64,000 bases of DNA from Parvibaculum sp. (lineage in GTDB: Bacteria > Pseudomonadota > Alphaproteobacteria > Parvibaculales > Parvibaculaceae): the NCBI GenBank assembly GCA_030645235.1, contig JAUSMV010000008.1, positions 248,001 through 312,000 of the forward strand. Direction: 5' to 3'. Positions 34,546 to 44,061 of the stretch are shown one piece after another. The position numbers were made by a program, and so were the translations under genes. The notes beneath the pieces are model-generated. The model was not told the origin of the DNA and searched no databases. It worked only from the letters and a program-made list of their open reading frames with translations. Numbering within the stretch: position 1 is the stretch's first letter; the number at the start of each line of letters is the position of its first letter.

Positions 34546-35364
34546 TTACTGCTGCGAACCGCTTTCAGCGACTTGCACCCGCACGTCAAGGGTCTCCTGT
34601 CCACCGCCGCGCCGCAAGCCCCGAATGGGAGCCGCTTCAAGATAATCAAGCCCCGACGCCACCCGCAAATGAGCTTCTGTCGGACAGATACGGTTGGCAA
34701 CATCAAAGCCGACCCAACCCAGATCCTCGATAAAAGCTTCCGCCCAGGCATGTGCCGCTTCGCCCTGACTGCCCTCCTCGATCCAGAGATAGCCGCTGAC
34801 ATAACGCGCCGGAAGTCCCAGACCACGAGCAGCAGCAATGAAAACATGCGCATGGTCCTGACAGACACCTGACCCATTAGCGAGCGCCTGCGCCGCCGTC
34901 GTCGTCGCGTCCGTTTCGCCGATCATATAGTCGAGCTGATCACGCACCTGATGCATGAGACAATGAGCCAGATCAAGCAGTGTACCGTCAGACGTCGCAC
35001 GCGCCGCCTCAGCCAGATCGGTCAAGGCCTCATTGGGTTCGGTGAGGAGCGTCCGGCGCAAATAAAAGCGCGGAGGAAAGCGTTCAATAGGGCTGGCAAC
35101 AACGCCGTTCAGCTCCGTTGTTTCGACATCACCCGAAACACGCAACCGGATTTCAGTGTGCGGTCGTTCGACATAAAGCATCTGCAACACATTGCCATAA
35201 ACATCGCGCTGCTCACGCACCGACGCTTGTTGCGGCGTCTCGACTATCCAATTCACAATGCGTTGCGCGCGCGTATCAAGCGGACGCAGCCGCAGTGCCT
35301 GAATGGAATAGGAGACTGGCTCATCGTAAGAATAGATAGTTTCATGCTCGATGTGAATGCGCAT
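34546..35364 (-). CDS. Transglutaminase-like cysteine protease/amidase of the Anbu cluster
   Basis: 272 residues. N-terminal bacterial transglutaminase-like beta domain (MRIHIEHETIYSYDEPVSYS) and a core with the catalytic triad C168 (GVCQDHAHVF), H205 (AAHAWAEAF) and D221 (GFDVANRI). It lies 54 bp before anbu and 12 bp after alpha-E. In the proposed pathway of this cluster it would hydrolyse or remodel a peptide tag formed by the ATP-grasp ligase; that is a literature hypothesis. Confidence 0.92.
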   Translation of the reverse strand: MRIHIEHETIYSYDEPVSYSIQALRLRPLDTRAQRIVNWIVETPQQASVREQRDVYGNVLQMLYVERPHTEIRLRVSGDVETTELNGVVASPIERFPPRFYLRRTLLTEPNEALTDLAEAARATSDGTLLDLAHCLMHQVRDQLDYMIGETDATTTAAQALANGSGVCQDHAHVFIAAARGLGLPARYVSGYLWIEEGSQGEAAHAWAEAFIEDLGWVGFDVANRICPTEAHLRVASGLDYLEAAPIRGLRRGGGQETLDVRVQVAESGSQQ

Positions 35365-35376
35365 GGGTTTCCTCGC

Positions 35377-36318
35377 TCACATCAGGTAGCTGCGGGCAAT
35401 CTCTGCCCCCAGCTTATTGTTCTGGTCAATGAACTGCTCCAGAAAATCATGCAAGCCCTGCCCAAACACATCATCGACTTTGCCAAAGCGTAACTGAGAA
35501 TAGCGCGCACCTGCCATGCGATGGCTTTCGTGTCTCTGACCATATTCCTCAGCAAGATCGTCAAGACATTCTTTGATCTTGGCGGCACAAGCCACGAGCG
35601 AGCGTGGCATTTCTTCGCGCATGATCATAAAATCCGCAACAAGCCAAGGCTTAATCCCTTCCTTGTAAAGCGCATGATAGCCGCGATAACCTGATACAGC
35701 ACGCAAGATTGCGGCCCATTGATAGTAGTCAATGCCGCCGCCGATCTCGGCATGATCCGGCAAGAGCACATGATATTTCACGTCGAGAATGCGCGCCGTG
35801 TTGTCACCGCGCTCAATGAATGTACCGAGCTGCATAAAATGAAAACTATCACGGCGCAGCATGGTCGCTACCGTGCTACCATGAAACATCAGCGTGCGCT
35901 CTTTCACCCAATCGAGAAATCCGTGCAATCCGCCCCCGCGCAACCGGCTCTCTTTTATCCGCGTAAGTTCAAGCCATGTCGTGTTGAGACATTCCCATTG
36001 TTCTGACGTGAGTGCCGTTCGCACCGAGCGCGCATTACGCCGCGCCGCTTCGATACAGCTCCGGATTGACGAAGGATTATCAGGATCAAAGGCGAGGTAT
36101 GAAATCACATGCTCGGCGGTGGCCTCATCATACTTTTCGTAAAAACCTTCTTCGCAATCAGATACGACAATGGTTGAATGCCATTCATTGCCGCCCGTGT
36201 CGCCAATGGAAGGCATCAGCGACAAGCGATCCGTCACGCGCAAAATGCGGGCGAGATTTTCCGCGCGCTCCATATAGCGCGCGACCCAATAAAGACTGTC
36301 TGCGGTACGGCTCAGCAT
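35377..36318 (-). CDS. Alpha-E domain protein (DUF403)
   Basis: 313 residues, all-helical alpha-E family. Family signatures are MLSRTADSLYWVARYMERAE at the start and HFMQLGTFIERGDNTARILDVKYH in the middle. It is encoded 3 bp after the circularly permuted ATP-grasp gene and 12 bp before the transglutaminase-like gene, the usual association in which alpha-E accompanies a peptide ligase. Its biochemical role is unknown. Confidence 0.93.
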   Translation of the reverse strand: MLSRTADSLYWVARYMERAENLARILRVTDRLSLMPSIGDTGGNEWHSTIVVSDCEEGFYEKYDEATAEHVISYLAFDPDNPSSIRSCIEAARRNARSVRTALTSEQWECLNTTWLELTRIKESRLRGGGLHGFLDWVKERTLMFHGSTVATMLRRDSFHFMQLGTFIERGDNTARILDVKYHVLLPDHAEIGGGIDYYQWAAILRAVSGYRGYHALYKEGIKPWLVADFMIMREEMPRSLVACAAKIKECLDDLAEEYGQRHESHRMAGARYSQLRFGKVDDVFGQGLHDFLEQFIDQNNKLGAEIARSYLM

Positions 36319-36321
36319 GAT

Positions 36322-37776
36322 TTAGTCCTTCAGCACCCAAGTGTCCTTGGTGCCTCCGCCTTGGCTTGAATTAACGACAAGCGAACCCTCCGTCAGCGCA
36401 ACACGCGTAAGCCCGCCCGGCACGACACGAATGTCTTTGCCCGCAAGTACAAAAGGGCGCAGATCAACATGACGCGGCGCGATACCTTCATCCACAAAGG
36501 TCGGGCATGTGGACAGTGCCAGCGTCGGCTGAGCGATGTATTTGTCAGGCGATGCTTTGATAAGATTTGCGAAAACTTCGCGCTCCGCCTGTGTCGATTT
36601 CGGTCCGATCAACATGCCGTAACCGCCTGAACCATGCGTCTCTTTGACAACAAGTTCATTGAGATTTTCGAGTACACATTTGCACTCGTCCGCTTCTGAA
36701 CAACGAAACGTCGGGACATTATTAAGGATCGGCTTTTCACCGAGATAAAACTCAATCATTTTAGGAACGAACGTGTAAGTCGATTTGTCGTCGGCAATAC
36801 CCGCACCCACCGCATTGGCAAGGTTCACATTACCTGCACGATAAGCATTCATCAGCCCCGCAACGCCGAGCGCCGTATCTGCTCGAAAGGCCAGTGGATC
36901 GAGAAATTCATCATCCACACGACGATAGATTACATCGACCCGCTTCGGACCTTGCGTCGTACGCATATAAACATAATCGTCTTTAACATAAAGATCCGGC
37001 CCTTCGACAAGCTCGACGCCCATCTGATCAGCCAAAAACGAATGTTCATAATACGCACTGTTATAAATGCCGGGTGTCATCACCACGACAGTCGGCTCCC
37101 GGTCACAATTGCGCGGCGGTACGGATGTCAGCGTCGTAAGAAGCGCATCACAATAATGATCAACAGGCTCGACCGCGTGGCGCGAAAAGAGATCCGGAAA
37201 GAGCCTCATCGTGATTTCACGGTTCTCCAGCATGTAGGAGACACCCGACGGTGTGCGCACATTATCTTCGAGCACGTAAAACTCATCCGCGCCGACACGC
37301 ACCATGTCGATGCCCGATATATGCGTGTAGATGCCATTGGGAACTGAAACGCCCTGCATCTGATGTCTATACGTGTCGTTCAGAATAATCTGATCGGCAG
37401 GCATATGACCGGCGCGCACGATTTCCTGCGCACCGTAAACGTCACCGATAAAAGCATTAAGCGCGCGCACGCGCTGCGTAAGGCCCGCCGTGATGTGGCG
37501 CCATTCGCCCGCTTCCAGAATGCGTGGAATAATGTCGAAAGGAATGATGCGTTCCGGATCCCCCCCTTCCCCATAAACGGCGAAGGTAATGCCGATACGG
37601 CGGAAAAAAGTCTCCGCTTCTTCGCGCCGAAGCGCGAGAATATCGGCCGGGGTCTCCTTCAACCAATCGCGCAAGCCCAGATAGGCCCGGCGCACTTCCT
37701 GGTCGTTGAGGCCCATTTCATCAAAGATAGCGGAACTTGCCATCCCTGAATTCGCCCCAAGTCGCGCGTCTGGCAT
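36322..37776 (-). CDS. Circularly permuted ATP-grasp protein (CP_ATPgrasp, DUF404/407)
   Basis: 484 residues from the ATG at 37776, which has AAGGAG five bases upstream; an alternative ATG at 37743 lacks as good a site. Family stretches include GEWRHITAGLTQRVRALNAF, VLEDNVRTPSGVSYMLENRE, VVMTPGIYNSAYYEHSFLAD and KETHGSGGYGMLIGP. The end reads GTKDTWVLKD. Predicted to form peptide bonds on an unknown protein or peptide. It is first of the leftward Anbu unit, so the four genes are probably cotranscribed. Confidence 0.92.
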   Translation of the reverse strand: MPDARLGANSGMASSAIFDEMGLNDQEVRRAYLGLRDWLKETPADILALRREEAETFFRRIGITFAVYGEGGDPERIIPFDIIPRILEAGEWRHITAGLTQRVRALNAFIGDVYGAQEIVRAGHMPADQIILNDTYRHQMQGVSVPNGIYTHISGIDMVRVGADEFYVLEDNVRTPSGVSYMLENREITMRLFPDLFSRHAVEPVDHYCDALLTTLTSVPPRNCDREPTVVVMTPGIYNSAYYEHSFLADQMGVELVEGPDLYVKDDYVYMRTTQGPKRVDVIYRRVDDEFLDPLAFRADTALGVAGLMNAYRAGNVNLANAVGAGIADDKSTYTFVPKMIEFYLGEKPILNNVPTFRCSEADECKCVLENLNELVVKETHGSGGYGMLIGPKSTQAEREVFANLIKASPDKYIAQPTLALSTCPTFVDEGIAPRHVDLRPFVLAGKDIRVVPGGLTRVALTEGSLVVNSSQGGGTKDTWVLKD

Positions 37777-37943
37777 TCCAACTCCTTGATCGGCGCACCA
37801 AAGAGGTACGCCCTGTCCACACTACAGGAGCAAGAGCGATGCCAGAATTTTTCTGAAAAAATGGCAGAAAAACGGGGAGTTTTATGTGCATTTGGCGCGA
37901 AAATAAGCAGGGGCCGCCTCGCCTCCCGCACAACTGCCCGTTT

Positions 37944-39089
37944 TTAGGCAGAAGTCTCAACACGCCAGGCTGGCAGATGGACGATCACAGACGTACCCTC
38001 ACCGAGACGACTGGTGAGCTCCAGCACGCCGCCATGCATTTCCACGAGCGACTTCGTAAGCGTAAGACCCAGCCCTGTACCCTCATAGCGCCGCGCCAAA
38101 GAGGTGTCGATCTGCTGGAAGGGCAACATGGCTTTCGCCATGTTTTCTTCGCTCATGCCGATACCCGTGTCATGAACGATAAAATAGAAGCCGCCATCCG
38201 CTTCGCAACCCGCACTCAGCGTGACCGACCCTGACGGTGTGAACTTCACAGCATTGGACAAAAGATTGAGCAGAATTTGCTTCATCCGCGTCGGGTCCGC
38301 CGTGATCGTCACATCCTCTTCTGGTACATCAATGCTAAGGACGATGCCCGCCTGACCGGCCGCATCCGCCACATAACGTTCACAGGCCGCCAGAATACCA
38401 ACGACATCAACAGGCTGCTCATCAAGATCAAGATGACCTGCTTCGATCTTGGTGAGATCGAGAATATCGTTGATAACGTTGAGAAGGTGCCTGCCGCTGC
38501 TGAGAATATCACCCGCATATTCGCAATAGCGTTTGTCGCCCAAAGGTCCGAGCAACTCGTCACGCAGGATTTCAGAAAATCCCAAAATCGCATTCAGCGG
38601 CGTACGCAACTCATGGCTCATATTGGCGAGAAACGCTGATTTAGCGCGGCTTGCCGCCTCGGCTTGTTCTTTTGCCGCCCGCAATTCACGTTCAGCCGAT
38701 TTACGGATCGTGATGTCTTCGACAGTGCCTTCAAAATATAGAAGTTCGCCAACACCGTTGCGCACTTCACGGCAGCTTTCTGAAATCCAGATAATTTCGC
38801 CGTCGAGGCGATAAACCTGTGATTCAAATGACGAGACATGGCCGCCTTCGCGCATCATGCGTACAAAATCATCGCGGCGACGCGGATCAACATAAAGCTG
38901 ACGACCAATATCCGTCAGGGCACTGAGCATTGCATCGCGTGAGGGGTAGCCGTAAATCTCCGCAAGCGCCCTGTTGGCGGCGAGATAATGACCATCCTCC
39001 GTGGTTTGGAAGATGCCCCAGATCGCATTTTCAAACATGCCGCGATAGAGATCTGCCTCTTCGCTTGCTTTTCGCACTGCCAACGCCAT
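37944..39089 (-). CDS. Cytosolic PAS-domain sensor histidine kinase
   Basis: 381 residues from the ATG at 39089 (a TTG five codons upstream is possible). PAS domain with PAC at about 15-130 (FENAIWGIFQTTEDGHYLAA; ESQVYRLDGEIIWISESCRE). HisKA with H159 (MSHELRTPLNAILGFSEIL) and a HATPase with N box (LLNLLSNAVKFTPSG), VHDTGIGMS and GTGLGLTLTKSLVEMHGG. No transmembrane segments. No response regulator is adjacent. The kinase core is similar to that at 10774-11697 but with a sensor domain. It is divergent from the multi-domain glycosyltransferase; 271 bp separate them. Confidence 0.92.
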   Translation of the reverse strand: MALAVRKASEEADLYRGMFENAIWGIFQTTEDGHYLAANRALAEIYGYPSRDAMLSALTDIGRQLYVDPRRRDDFVRMMREGGHVSSFESQVYRLDGEIIWISESCREVRNGVGELLYFEGTVEDITIRKSAERELRAAKEQAEAASRAKSAFLANMSHELRTPLNAILGFSEILRDELLGPLGDKRYCEYAGDILSSGRHLLNVINDILDLTKIEAGHLDLDEQPVDVVGILAACERYVADAAGQAGIVLSIDVPEEDVTITADPTRMKQILLNLLSNAVKFTPSGSVTLSAGCEADGGFYFIVHDTGIGMSEENMAKAMLPFQQIDTSLARRYEGTGLGLTLTKSLVEMHGGVLELTSRLGEGTSVIVHLPAWRVETSA

Positions 39090-39360
39090 TACCCTGCCCG
39101 CCAATTCTAATTCCTGCCGAAACCATGAAGAAGGTTGCAGCCGGTTGATAAGGAAGTTACAGCTATTTCCTTTCGTCTTTCCTAAGCCAACTCATTGATT
39201 TTCATGATGTTTTCGACAAACCCTCACTTTTTGTGCCGCATTTTTGAGCACACGGACCATGAAACAAGCAGTTCAGCCTGACTTTAAGATTTTGTTTGCA
39301 CAGTTGTCGGCAAACAGGCGCAATTTGCGCCCTTATCCAACACCCTGACGGATCGCTCTT

Positions 39361-42300
39361 TTGTCCATACCCAAAATCATCCATCAACTTTGGAAAGACG
39401 ATGCGCCGCCCGCGCGATACCTGAAGCTCATTGAAAGCTGGAGGCTGCATCACCCGACTTGGGAATACCGCTTCTGGACCGACACATCTTTGCGCGCCTT
39501 CGTCGCCGCAACCTATCCGGCCTTCCTACCCATCTATGACGGCTATGAAAAAAACATCTGCCGCGCTGATGCAGGTCGTTATTTATTGCTCTCGCATTTT
39601 GGCGGCCTCTATGCCGATCTCGATGCGGAAGCCTTGCGCCCGTTTGACGATTTGATAGAGAGCCACGACTTCGTCATCGGCCTCGAACCTTCATCGCATC
39701 TCAGCCATAAGCATGTGTCCAAGCTAGGCCTCGATCATCTGCTCTGTCCGACGATCATCGCCAGTATGCCCGCGCACCCGTTCTGGAACGATGTGATGCG
39801 CACGTTGCGCGCACGGCCCAAAAGTTTTGATGTGCTTGAGCTCACCGGCCCCGCCATGCTGACGCGCGTGCATGATGCCTACAAAGACACAGCACCCGTT
39901 ACCGTCATGCCATCAGAGACCTTCTATCCGCTGACCAAAGATGAGTGCTGGCGGGGTGACGCTTTCAATATTGAGGTGTGGGAGGAGAAAACACGCACGG
40001 CCTATGCGCTGCACTATTGGGACGGCACCTGGTTTCGCGAAAGCAGTGACGATCTGCCCGCTCTTCCGTCAAGCTTTCCGCTGACGCTGACGGAAGGCGC
40101 TCCGGGTGACCGGCCACGCCGCAATGACAGACCACCGCTCATCACCTGCATGATGGTGACTCGCGACCGCTTTCATCTGGCCCGCCACGCGCTTAAAGCC
40201 TTTCTCAATCAGACTTACAAACACATCGAACTGGTCATTATCGACGACGGCACATGCACCAAACTTGCTAACGAAGTCACCCGCCTCAATGACCCGCGCG
40301 TGAGATTTATCCGGCCAGTCACAGACAACATGTCGCTCGGTCGCTTGCGCAATCTCGCCGTTGAAAATGCGCGAGGCGACTATGTCTGCCAATGGGATGA
40401 CGATGATTTGTCCGATCCCTGCCGTCTTGAAATCCAGCTTGCGTCACTCATCGCGTCAGGCGCACGCGCGTCCTTCCTCACACGCTGGCTCATCTGGCAA
40501 CCGCAGAAAAAGCGGATGATTGTCTCACCATCCCGCGCATGGGAAGGCTCGATGCTTTGCGAGCGAGAAATCATGCCGCGATATGATGATCTCAGACGCG
40601 GCGAAGATACGCCGGTCGCAGAAGCCATTTGCGCCAGATATAAAGTCGCTCATCTCGACATACCCCGCCTCTATATCTATATCGGGCACGGCTCGAATAC
40701 TTTTGATAGCAGCCATTTCGACGATTATTTGCGCACGCGCGGCAAAAAGTTCGAAGGCGCGCGCTATGAGGTCGTGGTTAGAGAACTTGGAAAACGCATC
40801 AACCTCAACGCCTATAGCGCGTCGCTCGCGTCTGCTCCTGAGCTTCCCGCGCTCAACATTTTCGGCATGTTCAATTCAGGCACGGGCCTTGGCTCCGGCG
40901 CGCGCGGTCTGGCCGCAGCGACAAAAGATATTCCGCATACATTGATTGATCTGCAAAACCTGCCCGACGAAACCACGCGCGACTGGCAAAAGCTCGCACC
41001 GCACGGAACCAACATCCTCTATACCAATCCTGACCTGCTCGATCTCTTTCTAAAACGCAAAGACGGCAGCCTGGACATGAGCCTCTTTGAGGGCCGCCGT
41101 ACCATCGGTCTATGGGCTTTTGAAAGCGCAATCCTGCCGGACAATTGGCTCAAATGGCTGCCTCATTTCGACGAAATCTGGGCGCCGAGTCAGTTTGTCG
41201 CCGACTGTCTCACGCCGCATATCTCTGTGCCTGTATTCGTCATACCCATGCTTGAGCCCCCCCTCCCACCAATACAGACTCGCGCAGCCCTCAACCTCCC
41301 CGCACAATCCTTTATATTTCTCACATTGTTTGATGAGTTAAGCGGCTTCACGCGCAAGAACCCGCTTGGCACAATCGACGCATACATAAGCGCCTTTCCA
41401 TCAGACGACGGCAAAACCCATCTCGTCATCAAGGCGCGCTCTCTTTCACCGGAACGCCAGCGCAAATTAAAAGAAAAGATAAACGACCGCGCCGACATCA
41501 CCCTACGCATCGGCGAAACAACACAAAGCGAAACCGCATCCTATATCGCTCATTGCGACGCACTCGTCTCGCTCCACCGCGCCGAAGGCTTTGGTCTCGT
41601 CATGGCCGAAGCGATGCAGCACGGCAAACCTGTCATCGCCACCGGCTGGTCCGGCAATCTGGAGTTCATGCCGGAGAGCGCCGCCTATCTCGTTCGCTAT
41701 CACCTGACCACGCTCACCGAACACACAGACAATGCTTATGCCACAGGCACGCAATGGGCCGAACCCGACCTCGATCACGCGGCGAGCCTCATGCGTGCGC
41801 TGGTTACTGATCCTGAAGCCGCACGCACAATCGGTGCCCGTGCCAAGGATTTCATTACCACGGAACTTACACCCGAGAAAATCGGCACACGCATAGTGGC
41901 CCGCCTCATCAAACAACGCGTTGTGCCGTCCGTCCTCATTCTGACACCCGTCAAGAACGCCGCGAAATTCTTAGTCCACTATTTTGAACTGCTCTCACGC
42001 CTCGACCACGACAAATCAAAAATCTCATTGGGCTTCATCGAAGGAGACAGCACCGACACGACCTATGCCAATCTTGCAGCACGTTTGCCCGCGCTCACAA
42101 AAACCTATGCCAATGTCACTCTCATCAAACACGACGAAGGCCTCACATTCGCTGGTCCGCGTTGGGCACAAAGCATCCAGAGAGCGCGCCGCGCCACTCT
42201 GGCTCGCGCCCGCAACCGCCTCCTCAGCGCTGCCTTGCGCGATGAAGCATGGGTGCTCTGGCTCGATGTTGATCTCATTGATTACCCGGCCAATCTCCTC

Positions 42301-42693
42301 GCCCGCCTCATCGCGGCAGACAAAGACATCATTGTGCCACGCTGCACACTGCCGGACGGGCGCGACTATGATCTCAACAGTTTCCGCTTTGAACCATCAC
42401 GCGGTTCCGCCGAAAACCCTGACCACCTCATCGACAGTATTTATCAGCCGCCACGCGGAGCAGGTCGCGCCTATCTCGGCGATTTAGTCCATGAGAACGG
42501 TGCCGTTCCCATCGATGGCGTCGGCGGTACGGCACTCCTCATCAAAGCGGACCGCCACCGCGAGGGGCTTAACTTTCCGAGCTACAGCCATCGCGGTTAT
42601 ATCGAAACCGAAGGCCTCGCCATGATCGCGCGGGATATGGGCATTATGTGTTGGGCTTTGCCTGAACTCACAATCATCCATACCGACGAGTGA
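39361..42693 (+). CDS. Multi-domain glycosyltransferase (GT32-like, GT2, GT4 and Anp1/GT62-like modules)
   Basis: 1110 residues from a TTG at 39361; an in-frame stop lies five codons upstream and the family begins IPKIIHQLWK, so this start is nearly forced. Module 1 (about 1-230) is a DXD sugar transferase with DLD at 86-88. Module 2 (about 257-490) is GT2-type (LITCMMVTRDR; QWDDDDLSD near 343). Module 3 (about 497-850) is GT4-type (FGMFNSGTGLGSGARG; LHRAEGFGLVMAEAMQHGKP). Module 4 (about 856-1110) has Anp1-like features (LILTPVKNAAKF; GFIEGDSTDTTYANL; WVLWLDVDLIDYP). No signal peptide or membrane segment is evident. No sugar-nucleotide or export genes are adjacent. Probably builds a cell-surface or protein-linked glycan. 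Confidence 0.85.
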   Translation: MSIPKIIHQLWKDDAPPARYLKLIESWRLHHPTWEYRFWTDTSLRAFVAATYPAFLPIYDGYEKNICRADAGRYLLLSHFGGLYADLDAEALRPFDDLIESHDFVIGLEPSSHLSHKHVSKLGLDHLLCPTIIASMPAHPFWNDVMRTLRARPKSFDVLELTGPAMLTRVHDAYKDTAPVTVMPSETFYPLTKDECWRGDAFNIEVWEEKTRTAYALHYWDGTWFRESSDDLPALPSSFPLTLTEGAPGDRPRRNDRPPLITCMMVTRDRFHLARHALKAFLNQTYKHIELVIIDDGTCTKLANEVTRLNDPRVRFIRPVTDNMSLGRLRNLAVENARGDYVCQWDDDDLSDPCRLEIQLASLIASGARASFLTRWLIWQPQKKRMIVSPSRAWEGSMLCEREIMPRYDDLRRGEDTPVAEAICARYKVAHLDIPRLYIYIGHGSNTFDSSHFDDYLRTRGKKFEGARYEVVVRELGKRINLNAYSASLASAPELPALNIFGMFNSGTGLGSGARGLAAATKDIPHTLIDLQNLPDETTRDWQKLAPHGTNILYTNPDLLDLFLKRKDGSLDMSLFEGRRTIGLWAFESAILPDNWLKWLPHFDEIWAPSQFVADCLTPHISVPVFVIPMLEPPLPPIQTRAALNLPAQSFIFLTLFDELSGFTRKNPLGTIDAYISAFPSDDGKTHLVIKARSLSPERQRKLKEKINDRADITLRIGETTQSETASYIAHCDALVSLHRAEGFGLVMAEAMQHGKPVIATGWSGNLEFMPESAAYLVRYHLTTLTEHTDNAYATGTQWAEPDLDHAASLMRALVTDPEAARTIGARAKDFITTELTPEKIGTRIVARLIKQRVVPSVLILTPVKNAAKFLVHYFELLSRLDHDKSKISLGFIEGDSTDTTYANLAARLPALTKTYANVTLIKHDEGLTFAGPRWAQSIQRARRATLARARNRLLSAALRDEAWVLWLDVDLIDYPANLLARLIAADKDIIVPRCTLPDGRDYDLNSFRFEPSRGSAENPDHLIDSIYQPPRGAGRAYLGDLVHENGAVPIDGVGGTALLIKADRHREGLNFPSYSHRGYIETEGLAMIARDMGIMCWALPELTIIHTDE

Positions 42694-42832
42694 CATCAAG
42701 CCGCCCCTGCGTCAGTTTTTGAGGTTGGCAGCCCTACACATATTTGCGCTATACCAAGAGCCAATGTCGGGGCCATGCCCCAGTTAGGCTAAAGTACCTA
42801 ACAACAAATAAAAACGATGAGGATGCGTCCCG

Positions 42833-44047
42833 ATGAGCACTTCTGCCCCCTCGCCCGCAGAACTTGACGACTTCCGCCGCGAAGTTGCCGACTGGTTCAC
42901 CGCCAACAAGCCCAAGGATCCGGGCTTCCTGTTGCCGCAATCCTTCATGGAAGTCGGCACCGACGAGCAGTTTTACTTCCTGCGCGACTGGCAGAAGAAA
43001 ATCTATGAGGCGGGCTATCTCGGCATGGCATGGCCCAAAGAATATGGTGGCGGTGGAAAACCACAGGCGTTGCAGGACATCGTGACGCGCGAAATGGTCA
43101 AACAAAAGCTGCCCTTCATGACCAACACAATCGGTCTCAATTGGGCCGGTCCGCTCATCCTCAACATGGGCACGGAAGAACAGAAGAAAGCCTATATTCC
43201 GGGCATTCTCTCTGCCGATGACATCTGGTGTCAGGGCTTCTCCGAACCCGATCACGGCTCGGACCTCGGCAACGCACAACTCAAAGCCACGCGCGACGGC
43301 AATGAGTTTGTCCTCAACGGATCCAAAATCTGGACAAGCCTTGGCCGCCACGCCAAATATATGATACTGCTGGCCCGCACCAATCCGAACACCAATAATA
43401 AATATGAAGGCCTGAGCTTCTTCCTCATCCCGATGCAAATCCCCGGCATCGAAGTGCAGCCGATCAAAAAATTAACCGGCGAATACGGTTTCAACCAAAC
43501 CTTCTTCACAGACGCGCGCATTTCAGAAAGCTGCCTCATCGGCAAGGAAGGCGGCGGCTGGGCGGTTGCCATGGCGACGCTCGCGTTTGAGCGCGGCGCA
43601 GTCGGCGGTCAGGCCGGCGGCCACTCCATGATGAGCAAACACGTCTCCGAAGTCGTGGCGCTCGCCAAAGTGGCCAGGCGCAATGGCAAGCCCGCCATCG
43701 AAGACCCCGTGATCCGCGACCAGCTTTTGCAATTCATCATCGAGGAGCGCTCACAAGCGCTCAACGGTTCGCGCGGCCGCATCAAAGCACTCAACCAGGA
43801 ACGCCCCGGCTCGCTCGCCATGTCCGGGAAATTGGTCGGCAGCGAGTATCAGCGCCGTCTCAACCAGTTTGCTTTGTCATTGCAGGGCTCGAACGCCGCT
43901 TACTATGTCGGCGATCCGCTCGCCTATGAAGGCGGTCTCTGGCAGCGCTCCTACTTCAACGCGTTCTCCGCCACCATCGGCGGCGGCACCAGCGAAGTGC
44001 AACACAACATCATCGGCGAGCGCGTGCTCGGCCTCCCGAAAAGCTAA
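42833..44047 (+). CDS. Acyl-CoA dehydrogenase, large-subunit type (second pair)
   Basis: 404-residue FAD flavoenzyme with the ACAD fold: LGMAWPKEYGGGGKPQALQD, GFSEPDHGSDLGNAQLKATR, LNGSKIWTSLGRHAKYMILL, and a C-terminus with GGGTSEVQHNIIGERVLGLP. It is followed 14 bp later by a 374-residue partner, reproducing the large/small arrangement at 13192-15583 in opposite order. The two pairs look paralogous in organisation, and each likely forms a heteromer with its own acyl substrate. Confidence 0.9.
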   Translation: MSTSAPSPAELDDFRREVADWFTANKPKDPGFLLPQSFMEVGTDEQFYFLRDWQKKIYEAGYLGMAWPKEYGGGGKPQALQDIVTREMVKQKLPFMTNTIGLNWAGPLILNMGTEEQKKAYIPGILSADDIWCQGFSEPDHGSDLGNAQLKATRDGNEFVLNGSKIWTSLGRHAKYMILLARTNPNTNNKYEGLSFFLIPMQIPGIEVQPIKKLTGEYGFNQTFFTDARISESCLIGKEGGGWAVAMATLAFERGAVGGQAGGHSMMSKHVSEVVALAKVARRNGKPAIEDPVIRDQLLQFIIEERSQALNGSRGRIKALNQERPGSLAMSGKLVGSEYQRRLNQFALSLQGSNAAYYVGDPLAYEGGLWQRSYFNAFSATIGGGTSEVQHNIIGERVLGLPKS

Positions 44048-44061
44048 TCCGAGTAACGCAC

